Source: Quercus robur
Taxonomy: Eukaryota; Streptophyta; Magnoliopsida; Fagales; Fagaceae
DNA length: 64,000 nt
Direction: 5' to 3'
NCBI RefSeq assembly: GCF_932294415.1
Contig: NC_065538.1
Coordinates: 21,545,759-21,609,758 of the forward strand
The position numbers were made by a program, and so were the translations under genes. Below are positions 1 through 12,660 of this stretch, one piece after another. The notes below the pieces were generated by a model. It was not told the DNA's origin. It searched no databases and was given only the letters and a program-made list of their open reading frames with translations. The first letter of the stretch is position 1; the number at the start of each line of letters is the position of its first letter.

Positions 1-2309
1 GAACATTTATACACATGTTTAAGTTTATACTTAAGTCATGTGGAAAGCTACAACGATCTTCATAAATCACCAAAAGAGTTATCTTTTATTTTATTTTATT
101 TTATTTGGTTATTATTTCTCAACAAAGTTTGTGTAGTACAAAATTACCATTTTGTGATATATAATGTAGAGACTTAAGGTGCTTTTTCTGCATAAAATGA
201 CTTTAAGTAGGAAAAAAAATAAAATTTAGAAAGTTTATAGACAAAAAATATTCACACCTTATTGATACAATAGATTGTTAGTAATAAATAAAAAAGTGAT
301 ATTAGTGATTGACTCAAAGAGAACTAATATAAAATTGACTTAAAAAATAGTGCCCTGTTTGTCATGTATCCACTCCACAGGCCCAGCCCCCAATTTTTTT
401 TTTCATCACATACATTTGTTGTAGAGTTTGAAGTTATAAATAAATTAAACACAACCTATGTTGGGGACCAAAATTTCACAAGAAAGTCCGTTCCATGAAA
501 AGTAAGGAAAAACCATGGGCCAGAACAAAAGAATGTCCAATTCATGAAGTTAAGAAGGACCATAAAGGCCCAAAGTCCCAAAAGGAAGGGGAAAAAAAAA
601 AAAGAAATAATAATAAAGAAGAGGATCTCGGTTAGAAGACATGTAACAAGGATCTCGGTTAGAGGCTATGCAGCAAAAAAGAGCATCAAGGCCCTAGAAC
701 CTTTATGTGTCCTTTTGGATCTTGAGAAAAGGACCTTGGCTAGCACATGGGAAAAACATGATATATGTTCAGATTTCCAGCAAAAAAGCCATTAAAAATC
801 CAGCAAAATAGGTATTTTCTTTGTTACCTATGGTCCAAGCCCGTGGGATCCCGAGTGGATTGTAAGGGAGAATTGGTTTGGTCGGTAGGGGAGTGATTTC
901 TGGTGAAAGGAGGATCCCAAAGGTTTCTCTTGGTTCATATATTTGCTTGGAATGCATAAACCAATGGAAAACTCAGTTCCTCCATATGCATGACACCACC
1001 CCATGGTTTCCTCTCAATTTTCTTTTTCAACTAAACCTATTATCCAGTACATTCAGCAGTCTACCCATTCCTTTGACTTTCAAAGAATGAATCTTTCATT
1101 TATAGCTAAATCCAAATGCCCCTTCTAAGTTATAATTGCCTAATTAAGCTAAACCTCTACCCAACGCACTTTTTTATGTTCCAAATGACATGGTTTTATC
1201 CATCAAACGAGGGACGTCCTTACCCAGGGTACCAGACCATGTCCATTATAAAATGAATACTAAGGCATAGTAAAAGGGGGGGGGGGGAGAAAAGTGGGGA
1301 TTCAGAGGGCGATTTCAGAGGTTCAAAAGATATATTCTTAGAGTTTTAAGAGCCCAATAAGGGAGGGGAAAGAAAAAAGGGACAAAATAAGAGAGAGCAA
1401 AATAGTGGGAATTCGTTCCATATCTTTAAGATTATTCAAAATATCATTTAGCCTCCAAAGAAACATATACCAAAATATGCACACATCAAATATCACTTTC
1501 TCCTACAAAATCCTCCTCACCTAACTATCTTGAAAGGCAATGCCCAAGCAAAGCCACTTGGACTTGAGTTCCAAATCCCACAAGTCTTGTGTAAAAGCAC
1601 TAAGTCTGTGAGAATTGGGTCCAGGATCCTCGTGGCTGACTCATTCTCATGAAATTTATCTACATATATGTATATGTATTAAAATGTATATCCTAATCTA
1701 AGAAACTAACAATTATTTGAAGATATGTGTATTGTAAAGTGTGTTCTTATGTAGGACCTATAGAGGAAAATGGAAAAGACAAAACTCCATTGCATACTAA
1801 ATATGGAGAGAGATCGTATAGTTCAGAGAATCAGCATTCTGGGATTACAGGCCTAGTACGTCTGGGGTACCATGACAGTACGTCCAGGGTACCAAGTGAA
1901 TGAACTTTTTTAAATGTTTACACAATAAAAAATAAGACTTAAATATTCTATTTCAATCTCTTTCTCATTGTGAATATTATGAATAATTATTTTACTTGTT
2001 TCGTAAGAGTAAAATGTCATTTTATAATACTAAAACACTTATAATGGTATTTTATTACTTAGGAGGAATCGCTTTTTTGCCTTGAGGAGCTTTATGTGAC
2101 TTGCGCACAAATTGGTTTGTAATCAGCCCCATTTAGCTGCGGTGAACCAAACCCAGTCCACTAGATAACAAGTAGAGGACCTAGGATCCTTATTTCTATT
2201 TGGGCCTGGGTACTGTCCAAAAAAGACCCACACAACCTGTAAAATGAATATAAATTCTTTATCACTTTTTGTGTAAAACACATTGTAAATCAAACACCAC
2301 CACCCCACA
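1..2309. other. intergenic DNA, no gene recognised
   Basis: I see no supported gene here. The short frames present lack any family motif. The sequence is AT-rich and holds a run of 12 G at 1276-1287. The stretch 360-405 resembles 12664-12710, just ahead of the duplicated block that resumes near 2310. About 1.9 kb (roughly 406-2309) is therefore extra relative to the copy at 12.7 kb and could be an insertion, but I found no clear terminal repeats or target duplication. Confidence 0.5.
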
Positions 2310-3655
2310 GTTCTATGGGAAAATTTTCAATTGGGTCTGTCTCTCCCTACTTAATTTCTACGCGCAAGGGGGTCCATCCCCTAGGAAACTGGGGTTTGGA
2401 GTCTTGACCGATTCATCTAACTGAAGATTTTGTGGAATCTGGGTCCAATTATATTTGAAATTTCTGAGTGGAATGAAGTATACTTTTGAAATAATAAGAA
2501 AGAAAAAAATGGAACGAAGTGCACCAATAAAGTTCCAAGGTCCATTAGTCAATAAGGCGTTTCATCAATGACCTAGACTGACAAGTCTTCAGCTCCTAAA
2601 GCACGTAATTTTGATTGCTAAGGATAATTCCAAGGCAGGACTAAAATTAAAATCACGTACAATAAAAAATTATAAGATATTCAGCAGTTGTCTACCTAGT
2701 TATTCTGGTTATCTAGAGATCCGAATTAAGGAAAGAAATGAAAAGTTATCCATAAGTCCATCTTCCTTAAAAAGAACAATATTTATATAATGTGAGTTAT
2801 CTTCATTTAACAATAAAGATAGTCCTATAATATCGTCAGCTGAACAAATGACAAGGAAGCATCAATGATGGATTGGGAAATCAGAAGTATAATTCCATTG
2901 TAATTTGTGTGTTTCTTTTATCATTGACTTGAATTTTTTTTTTTTAATTTTTAATTTTTATATGTAAGCATTTGATTATGTGCTAGTGTTTAAGCTAGAG
3001 TGCAACAGCTTGATACCGATCCTGTGTTTGAACTTTGAACTCCTGCTCAGGAGACATGATTTTTGAGCTTCACATTGCTTGAGGAGTACGTAAATCAAAT
3101 CCACCCCAGCCAAGCTAAAGTTTTTGAAAATTTTGGCAAGATTGAGTTAGAACATTGTAAGTAGACAAGTTTTTGGAAATTTTGATAAGATTGAGTTTAA
3201 TATATTTCATTATAATTATTGTTGAGTCAAATTTAGGCATTCACCACTTGGCTCAACTCGATTATAACCTAAGTTTGACTAGATATAAGCTAATGATCGA
3301 GATTACACATCTATTACTGCATTTATTATATCAAATATGCTTGTAAAAATTGTGGTCAATTGAGTCCTCGGAGCACCCTGTAGAGTCTAGATGTTTGGCT
3401 TTAACACATGCTGAGCTAGGAGTACTCTTTTGCCAAAAACAAATTAGTTAATTCACACAGGCAGTAGCAGTTCTTCTTATTACTTACAGAACGAAGAAAG
3501 ATAAACCTAATTAGGTTTAGGTGTATACCAGTTATAAGCAATACTAATAAATCATTAAACTAATGGATACAATCACACAAGCATGTCTAGTCACAACTAG
3601 TTTTGATAGACATGTGCATACCTACTTCATATATACATGACTAGTGGAGTTCATT
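2310..3655. repeat. duplicated 3'-flank block of the receptor-kinase array, copy 1
   Basis: This block lies immediately downstream of the minus-strand receptor kinase pseudogene. It aligns by eye, with many substitutions and small gaps, to 12660-14290. Shared landmarks in the same order are ttcaattggg, gaaatcag.attataat, aagcatttgattat, gcttgatacc and gaagaaagataaac. It is non-coding. The conserved order shows that a whole gene-plus-flank unit was duplicated in tandem. Confidence 0.75.
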
Positions 3656-5012
3656 ATTTATCTGGCCTCCATGAAAAAAATGTGTGACAGTATTTCTGGA
3701 ACAATTTTATGACTTAATTTCAGAAAACTCATATTAGTCTTCTAAATATGTGGGTTGTTTCGGAGAGGAGAGTTGAAGAGTTTCATTTGAAAACATAGAA
3801 ACAACATCTACCATGGTAGGTCTATCTGTTGCTTGGTCTTGTACGCATAGGAGACCAACATGAATGCATCTCAATATTTTAGATGGAGGGCATGACTCAT
3901 CCAATATTGTTGGGTCTATTAGCTCAATACACTTGCCTTTGTTCCATAGTTGCCACGCCTGATACAAGTTGATATGTTAATTGTTATGTTTAAATTTCAT
4001 GTACAAATTACAAAGAGTTAATTGAGAAACTTACATATCCTACAAGATCAAATGGTTGATCAAAGTAATGGCTACTATTATTTTTCTTGCCACTCACGAT
4101 TTCTAATAATAGGACTCCATAACTTAATACATCAGTTTTTGTTGAAACAACGCCATTCAAAAAATGCTCTGGAGACATATAACCACTAAAAAAATAATTG
4201 ATCAATGAACTTTGGTGTATAAACAATCACATATATGCAAATGCACGTACACACACACACTCACAAACAAATAGAATTAAATACTACTTACTTCAAACTC
4301 AATGAATACTTACTATGATCCCATAATCATATTTGTGTTTTCTTCTAATTCTTTCAACCCAAATATTCTAGCCATCCCAGAATCAGATATTTTTGGATTC
4401 ATATCCTCATCAAGCAAAATGTTGCTTGCTTTTAAGTTTCGGTGAATTACTTTGAGCCTTGAATATTTGTGAAGATAGACAAGTCCTTGAGCAATGCCTT
4501 CAATAATATTGACGCGTTTTTCCCAATTTAATAAATACTTTTTAGTAGAATCTGACTCAAAAGGAAAAATTGTAGTAAGAAAACGATAAAGATTAATTGA
4601 TGAATTCATATAAAAGAAAAAATAAATACATAAGCAAATTTTTCTTAATAGTGTGCATATGACATGACTTACCAAAAAGGAAGAAGTCTAAACTTTTGTT
4701 TGGCATGTACTCATAGATTAGAATTTTTTCTTCTTCTTGAATGCAAAACCCTAAAAGCTTGACAAGATTAGTGTGTTGAAGTTTGGCAATGAGAATAGCT
4801 TCATTCTTGAATTCTATCAATCCTTGTCCAGAACTTCTCAAAAGTCTCTTTATCGCTATTTCTTGACCATAAGGTAATTTACTCTGAAATAATATCATGT
4901 TAGTAATATTTTACTCAAATTATCTTGATTTCGACTCTACTTGCATGATTTAATTTTCAATCAAGATTCCTTTGGCTCAACTCAAGTACTAATTTATTGA
5001 TTGAACGGATTG

Positions 5013-5052
<40 letters not shown>

Positions 5053-6829
5053 CTAACTTTATAAACTGGTCAAAAGTACCCTCTCCTAATTTATTTTCAA
5101 TTGAGAAATTACTTGTAGAAGCAGAAATGCTTTCAAATCTGAAAATTTGCAGCTCCTGGCTAGCTTGACCATCATTATTCTGTTTCTTCACTTTGTCATG
5201 TACTGTGGAAGGTATTACATTACCACCACCAAGTTCTTGTATGAGCATCTTCTGCTTCTTCTTTCTATCCGCTAATCAAAACATATACAAAATATAACTG
5301 GAAAATTTATTTCTGTTTGATCATTAATATTATATAAAAAAAATATATGACGAAGCATCACTTACCTTCTGCTTTGTGTTTTATCCATTTTGCAAAGCAT
5401 AAGAAGCACCCCAAGGTGATAAGAATTACCACTACTGCCACGAATATGGTGATCCACTTGTTTGATTGCCGCCTATTTCCCCACGTGTTTTTTACTCCCT
5501 CCGACCCATTTGGTTGATTCCCTATTTCATATGATTCGAAATCTTTTCCACGTTGAAATGATCCAGAATATAGTGGAATTACTATTAGCCTTCGTAAAAA
5601 AAATTTAATGTTCCTATAATTTGTAATGAACTATACGGAGAAATTATGTAAGTTGCAGTTATTATGATAAGCATAGTGCAAGTACACCTGTATGGGTTCA
5701 TAAAAAAATTAAATAAAAGAAATCTAATTACATAATAAGGAATCATATGCATTAATGTGATAAGTCAAGCATAGAGTAAATAGACTAACCAAATGCCCGA
5801 AGGAAGTATATTGTCCGTGTAACATTAGAATGTGGACCAAAAATTGCCGGTGTGCTCCAAATTTCACACCCTGTTTGGGTATCTTCGTTTGTAGATGCGA
5901 AGGCAACACAGGAACAATTGTTCAAGCACTTGAACTTACAATCCAGAAGGGTCAGGTTGTCACCTTCATTAAACTCGAATCCATCTATGGCATCCCATGA
6001 ACCGTAATCTGGATAAAATTCATCATTACTATTCCTGCACTCTGGAAGCTTCACTGCACAATTAGCTAGAGTGAAGTTATAGTCATCATATAGTTCTCCC
6101 CAGTCATCTAACGTAAGCTTTCCCCATTCAAATTCCCCATGGTAGTTGAAGTATGCTTCATTCTCATTCGATACATAGCTAAAATTGTAGTTAAATGTTA
6201 GGATGTTGTCCTGGCTGTTATTCCAGCGGATGATGTCGTGCCATAAGATGACCAATTGATTTGTAAGTTTAGGGTCCATGCCAAAGGTACAGGAACTCGC
6301 AGCAGGTACTTTGCTGCTTATCCAAGATCTCAAAGACCAAGTATGTCCAGTTTTCCGGCTAACCCCAAGTTTCATTCCTGGTGGAAGTGTGGAGTAGGAT
6401 AATCAAAGCTTTGCCACAGTTGCGCCCTGAATTCAGTTCACTCAGTACAAGATTACCAGTTTCAAGTAGAGCAGCACTCGTATTACTGGGTTCTTGTGCG
6501 GAGTATAGCACAATAGGAGGACCCCCATTGTGTGAAATTTTCAAATTCCCGTAGTCATCAATGGTAAGATTTCTAGAATTGTCAAAGATAGGAGTGTCTC
6601 GATTGGCAACCCAAACTAAATTCTCCAGTTCGGCATGTTTGCCGTTGTACCATATTCCTAAGTAGTAATTGTTACTTGTAAGGTTGAAGAATCCTAATTT
6701 AAACTTCCCGTGCGCTGAAACTAAATTATCCCCATCCTTGAGCTCCTGCCCTTGTACTAATGTGTCTAGCTGGGAAGATGGCCCCAGGTAGTGTATCAAA
6801 TATAAAAGAACGAGGGTAAGCTTTCGCAC
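3656..6829 (-). pseudogene. G-type lectin S-receptor-like Ser/Thr kinase pseudogene (unit 1, CES101-like)
   Basis: All exons of an S-domain receptor kinase are present: exon 1 6829-5790 (signal peptide, B-lectin, S-locus glycoprotein and PAN domains), membrane exon 5521-5366, juxtamembrane exon 5271 to about 5026, and kinase exons 4883-4673, 4551-4317, 4185-4035 and from 3958. The family sits in the plasma membrane, senses an extracellular ligand and signals through a cytoplasmic kinase. Lesions seen: two compensating frameshifts near 6380-6430 in exon 1; a one-base deletion in the glycine-rich loop near 5074, with a mutated donor; donor GT changed to AT after 4317; catalytic HRD changed to HRN; DFG changed to DSG; and a stop at 3734 before the usual C-terminal MEAR, whose remnant is near 3656. 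The first Met at 6829 begins a good signal peptide. It is a clear pseudogene, although the lectin exon is still largely readable. Confidence 0.9.
5016..5049. repeat. (GA)n microsatellite at the decayed splice donor
   Basis: An uninterrupted GA run lies just inside the intron that follows the juxtamembrane exon of the unit 1 pseudogene. The equivalent intron of the unit at 43.4 kb lacks it. Confidence 0.85.
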
Positions 6830-6924
6830 CTTGTTTGCAAGCTGTGTTAGAGAAAGGATCAGTTCATATTTAAGTGCAAATATCGCAGAAAAAGCTATCG
6901 TTCAAGTGGCAGAGGCGGTTAGGT

Positions 6925-7048
6925 GGGTTTTGCCAAAGTTAAAGTTGTGGTATATAGTGTATTATTAAGAGATGTGCTAGTATCTTTTTGGTGTGTTAAA
7001 ATTATGATCTTTTTTTTTTTTTTTTTAGTACAATGCTCTAAAGAGCCA

Positions 7049-7080
<32 letters not shown>

Positions 7081-7208
7081 GGGTTTTGCCTAAGTTAAAG
7101 TTGTGGCATATAGAGTTTATTATTAAGAGATGTGCTAGTATCTTTTTGGTGTGTTAAAATTATGATTTTTTTTTTTTTTTTTAAGTACAATGCTCTAAAG
7201 AGCCATTA

Positions 7209-7236
<28 letters not shown>
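6925..7236. repeat. 156-bp tandem duplication upstream of unit 1
   Basis: Two copies, 6925-7080 and 7081-7236, begin with gggttttgcc and each end in a T-run followed by a long AT repeat. They differ by a few substitutions and by repeat length. The duplication lies 96-407 bases upstream of the Met of the unit 1 receptor, that is, in its former promoter region. Confidence 0.9.
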
Positions 7237-7239
<3 letters not shown>

Positions 7240-8535
7240 TGTGGCGGGCAAAAATAGGACAGGACAACGATGTGTCAAAACTTGATACTTTCGCTCACAC
7301 ATGCAATTAATTTTTAAGAGATGGGATGCTTAATCAACTTTGAATACCTTTAATTAGATGAAAAGAATTAATTGGAGCTGATAGAATTATCTTTAAGTGT
7401 AGTTATGCAAGTATGGGTGAGAAATAGCCTCAAAGGGCCTATATTGAGCTCCTCGAGTTTAGTCCGAGAAAGTCATTACAATTGGTTTTAAGCTACAAAA
7501 AGTGGATCCCTTTCCTCTAGGAGCCTCTTTGCCTTATATATTCAAGTAAGGTGTATCAGAGCACTACATCTAGAGGGTCAGGGTTCAATTCTCTTAATAC
7601 TTGTCCTATTAGGGCCTTACTAGAAGGTTTTCACATTAGGCTATGAGCTATGTTGACATTGTTTAGGGGTCATTTCCTCATTAATGCGGCTAAGTGAGTG
7701 CAGAGTATTGAATGCAGAGGTGATAGATGATTTATTTGTCTTTTTCCCTTCCTAGCTTGATGACAAATCTTCCTTCTCATCCTCAGTTTGTGCTCGATAG
7801 CCCTTAGCATTGGTTCTCCGCCTCTCGAGGGCACGTTGGTATCCTCAGGGTCCTTGTGCGTCGTAGTCTCCCTGTACCTGCAAAAAGCTGCCCATAGTTT
7901 CCTAAGGATATACTGTTAGTGGTTTCCGAGGTCCGTACTCCTGACATTGTCCTTGGCCCATTTGTCCATATTCTTGGATTTTCATCCTCACACATATATA
8001 ATTTGTGCTTTGATCCTGCCTCTCCCTTTTAATTAAAAAAAAAAAAAGTCTTAAACTTAAATATTCAAAAGGTTGAAACTTTCAACAAAGCAAAAATTCT
8101 CATAAAATGAAAATAAAGTTATAAATATATTATTGGGAAAAGATTGTTCAATTTAATTTGTATTTACCCATTAAACTTATCTAAATATTATCTCTATTTT
8201 TCTATAAAATATTTTTAGGTCTTTGGTGTGACATGTAAACTTAGTCAGTGGTTGTTGAACCACTGGTCTAGAGAATTAGATCGGAAACTTAGCCACTAGA
8301 CAAGGGAGGACAGCCATTATGTGTTTTATTAGAATGTTATATCAATTTTTTTGTTTTAATAATACATTTTATAAACGATTTTAATGGATTTTTTTTTTTT
8401 TTTTTAAGATTTGACCAAATTTTACAATAAAACAAAACACGACTAAAAGAAAGCATAAGCTTATGAATTAGGATCCCTTTTATTTCCCAGAATGTGTCAT
8501 GATCAATTCAAAAAGGGTAACATATTCTTGCTAAT

Positions 8536-8570
<35 letters not shown>

Positions 8571-9640
8571 TATGTTACAATTTTGGTATCTATATTATCT
8601 ATAACATGATTCCTCTCTTTGATTTGGAATTTTTTTGAAGGTAAAAAAATCCTATCCAGTAACCAATGGGTTCTCCTACAAATGTTTTAGGAATATGGTC
8701 AATAATGTCAAAATATTCCCCATAAAATTCTCTTTCTTGAATTGGATTGTTATGTGTTTCAAAAATATCCCTACGTCCTAAATTTAAGCATGACAAAACT
8801 TGAGGACAACGTGTTAGAAATACATCTCTGCAACTAAAACTTTGCATACAAAATAGGACCACTCTCTTACTAACCTAGATCTTTAAAACAACTTTACTTG
8901 TATAATAATAAAATAAATAAATAAAGGTCACCACATTTCACCTTTTTTTTTTCTTTCTTCTATTAGTAATAAAGTTTAATCTTTGATAACAAACTTAATA
9001 ATAAATGAAAGTACAAATGTATATTTTACTAACATTATCAAAATTATCTTAATGATTGCTGAACCACTTGAAAGTTGAAAGTTTAACAGAGTTTTTCCTA
9101 GAGTAAATCAAATGGAAATTATATTAATTCTCTTGGTAATAAATGGCCATTTTGAGGATTCTTTTTTTTTTTTTTTTTTTTTTTTTTTTGGAGGAAAAAG
9201 ATATCAAGCATGTTATTATGAAAGCTCAAAAATGTGTTAAAATACAAGAGCTGTTTAGATCCCCAAATTAAAGTTACGGTTCAATTGATTTTACTCTAAC
9301 TTAAATTAAGTGTGGAAAAGAGTAAATGCGAGCGGATAAAGAATATAACTACTCTAAGCCATATTCAATATAACATAGCAGTAATATGAAAGCTAAAAGA
9401 GTAGAGAAGAAGAATGCAAACAGAAAATAACACGCCGATGTGTTATCGAAGAACATGGAACTTTTGTTTGTTTTTTCTCTCCCAACATATATGGAAAATG
9501 TTAGTTGAATTTTTTCCATAGAATACAAATCCTTTGTACCAATTTTTGTTTATCACTCTATGTTCCATCAATCACACATAGAGTGATACACAAAAAGTAG
9601 TAGATATTCAATCATCAGTAATATATCTAAAAAATCTATA
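7237..9640. other. intergenic DNA between receptor units 1 and 2
   Basis: I found no supported gene. There are AT and T runs (for example 8554-8574 and 9163-9189). A minus-strand open frame of 87 codons at 8599-8862 has a protein-like composition rich in aromatic and charged residues, but I recognise no family. This is where the kinase exons of unit 2 should lie; none can be found. Confidence 0.5.
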
Positions 9641-9702
9641 TTAGAAGCATGGTACCCTTAATTCCGGTTTTTTTTTTCCCTCCATTTAGTGTTGCTTAAG
9701 AA

Positions 9703-11272
9703 TCAGTACAACGAGATAATAATCGCCCCCACTGCCATGATGAGCCATCTCCACCACGTGTTTGCTCTCCTGTTTTCTTCTTTATTTGCTACATGGACAA
9801 ACAAACTTTCAATGTTCACTTCTACTATGAACCAATAGTACTTCTTTTCATTTCTCTTATGATTTAATATGCTTTAACCTTCACAGTCCAGATAAATCTT
9901 TTGGAAATTATTGAACTTGTTAAGAAACCAACAATTTGTATTTATCCATTTTTACCATGTCCACAACAAATTAATCAGTTAATTTAGTTTTCTACATCAA
10001 GCCACCAGTATATCAAATTACCAATCCTTCACATCAAAGCCGTGGATAGCGTATGATCTTATTTTCTACATGTACATGTAATACATCAATTATAGCTTTA
10101 ATGTTATAAGTTGGGTGTGAAGTAGACTTACCAATTGCTGAATTAAGGAAGTATATTGTCCTTGCATTTGAGTTTGAAGATCCATTAAATCTTGCCGGTG
10201 TGCTAGTCCAAATCTCACAGCCAGTTTGGGCATCCTCAATTGTAGATGCGTAGGCAACACAAGAACAATTGGTCAAGCACTTGGCCTCACAATCCATGAG
10301 AGTCAGGTTTTCACTTCCACTAAACTTGAATCCATCATTGTACATGAAAGTGAAATGTGAATAAAATACATCATCAGGGCTCCTACACTCAGGAAGCTGC
10401 GCCGGCATACATCTTTCCATTTTTGATGAACCAGAGAAACGAGAAATACAATCAACCAGAATGCCTCTATCGTCAGAAAGTCTTCCTAAGTAATCTATCA
10501 CCAACCGCGGCGACTTTGTGAAACTCGTTTCCACAGAGTAGTTGAAGAATGTTTCATTCTCATTTGATATGTAGCTAAAATTGTAGTAAGAATCTGAAAT
10601 ACCTGAAAAAGATGAGGTGAAATGCCCTCGTTCCAAAGACCCACTAGTCCAATAGATGTTGTCGTGCCACAAGATGACCAATTGATTTGTATGGTTGGAG
10701 TCCATGCCAAAGGTAAATACGCCCAAGTCAGGAACCACCACTCCTCTCCATGATGTTAGAGACCAAGTATGTCCCGTTTTCCGATTAACTCCAAGTTTCA
10801 TTCCTGGCACAAGAATGTGACTAGGATAATCAAAGCTTTGCCACAATTCCTCTGAATTATTCAGTTCGCGCAGTACAAAATTACCAGTGTCAAGTAGAAC
10901 AGCACTTGTGTTACTTCCTTCTTGTCCTGAATATAGTACAATAGGAAGACCCCCATCGTGTGAAATTTTCAAATTCCCGTTATCATCAATGGTAAGACTT
11001 CCAGAATTGTTAAAGATAGGAGAGTCTCGATTTGCAACCCACACTAAATTGTCCTGGCGTTGACGGTTGTCGTTGTACCATATTCCTAAGTAGTAGTTGT
11101 TACTTTCAAGCGTGAAGAATCCTAGTTTAAAGTTTCCTTGAGCTGAAACTAATTCATCCCCATCCTTGAACTCCTGTCCTTGCACTAATGTCTCTAGCAG
11201 AGAAGAAGATGGCCCCACGAAGAGTAGCAAACATGACAAACAGAGGATAACATTTCTCACTTTGCTTGCCAT
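9703..11272 (-). CDS. kinase-less S-domain receptor (SLG-like), unit 2
   Basis: Two exons, 11272-10132 and 9788-9703, join in phase at canonical GT-AG sites to give about 408 residues. Residues 1-24 are a signal peptide. A B-lectin domain follows at about 30-145, with the family word LVWVANRD. The S-locus glycoprotein region (WQSFDYP, then GMKLG) and a cysteine-rich PAN domain (about 290-365, with NCSCVAYA) complete the ectodomain. Exon 2 encodes the start of the membrane helix but meets TGA after about 14 hydrophobic residues (ending AIIISLY). Full-length relatives run to about 800 residues with a kinase; here no kinase exon follows. The Met at 11272 is chosen because it starts the signal peptide; an in-frame Met 20 codons upstream does not. 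The product would be a secreted or weakly anchored ligand-binding protein. It may be expressed or simply be a decaying copy. Confidence 0.75.
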
Positions 11273-12660
11273 TACAGAGTTTTTGATTTTTTTTGTTAAG
11301 AGAGGCGGAAGGAAGAGAATATGCGAGACCAAAATCTACCAACTATTGTCAAAATGGAAGGAAAAGAAACAGACGTTGAAGATGAGAAAGTTTGAACATC
11401 GGTCCACCCCTTGTCATGAAGTCCACAATTTGTGACTGGTTGGTGCTCCGTTCTACAAAGCCGGCATAAGTGGATTGATTTTCTAAATGTTTTTTTTTTT
11501 TTTTTAATCCATTGACCATGAATCTTAGACCTTACATTTTAGAATTATTATCAATTTGATCTTAATATTTTAATAGTCAATTTGAGATTTTTTTTTTTTT
11601 TTTTTTTTTTTCAATTTATAGTCAATTTACATCACTCCACCCTCTTGTCATGAACATGAAGTCCACAGTATTTTGCTAAAAAAAAAAAGAAAAAAGTCCA
11701 CAATCTGTGAGTGGTTTGTGGTCCGTTCTATAAAGCCGGCCCATAAGTGGATTGGTTTTCAAAATGAATTTTTGTTTTTTTTTTTTTTTTTTTTTTCATG
11801 GACCATGGATTGAGTAATCTCCGACCCAAGCCAAGCCATGAATACATTAAAAAAATAGGCATAAATATTATCTTTGTTCTTACATTTTAAAGATTATTAT
11901 CAATTTAGTTTCTATATTTTAGTAGTTAATTTGGTTTTGTTATTTTCAATTTGCAGTTAATTTCTATAAATGAGTTCATAGTAAGCCTAAATTACTGCAA
12001 ATAAAAAATAACAGGATTTAAATTGACAATGTCTTTAAGATATAGAGCCCAAAGTGATTTTTTTTTCCCCTAAAAAATAACCCAGCCCAAATTTGGCATT
12101 GTCTTGTATATCTTCATTTTATTTTTGTTCAATGGACTGGCCACCAAAAAAAAAAAAAAAATCGAAATAGAATAAAAACTGATCTTAAGGCATTTAAAAT
12201 TTCTTCAAAAGCTAGACTAAACAGGTCCTATACTATGCAAATTTGAACCCAAACTCATTAGTCATTACCCGAACAAAAAGAATAAATAAAAGTATAATTA
12301 CAAGTTTTTTTTTTTTTTTTTTTTTTTTTGTTTTTTCTAATCCTTGAAAAATGGATCAACCCAAATACAACCTGCTATAATAGGGGGTTGGGTCAGGTTG
12401 ACAGGCAATTTAAGCAGGTCCACTTTTTAATTTTTCGTTTAAGTAGGTAAAAAAATTTCATTTTCCTAATCTAAAAATCTGTCTTTATTCACAATTTTAC
12501 TCTCAAATCTTTCATTCTCTATTTCTCACCATCTCATCTTCTTTACAATTCTCAAATCTAGATAACTAATAGCTATGGCCTACGGAAGACCTCACATAAA
12601 GGCTTCTTCCCCTGCTCACCAGAGACCCACAAACTATTTCTCCTTGTTATGTTTTCCATT
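11273..12660. other. upstream region of unit 2 with a partial duplication
   Basis: There is no gene. A roughly 110-base sequence around 11405-11520 (containing cttgtcatgaagtccacaat and aaagccgg) recurs diverged at 11640-11820, each copy followed by a long T run. T-runs of 15 to 28 bases are frequent. I see no clear TATA box that I would assign to the receptor gene. Confidence 0.5.

Noticed and set aside
544-795. Basic 83-codon open frame
   Set aside because: Lysine-rich because of A-rich sequence; no motif, no homologue recognised, no splice or promoter context.
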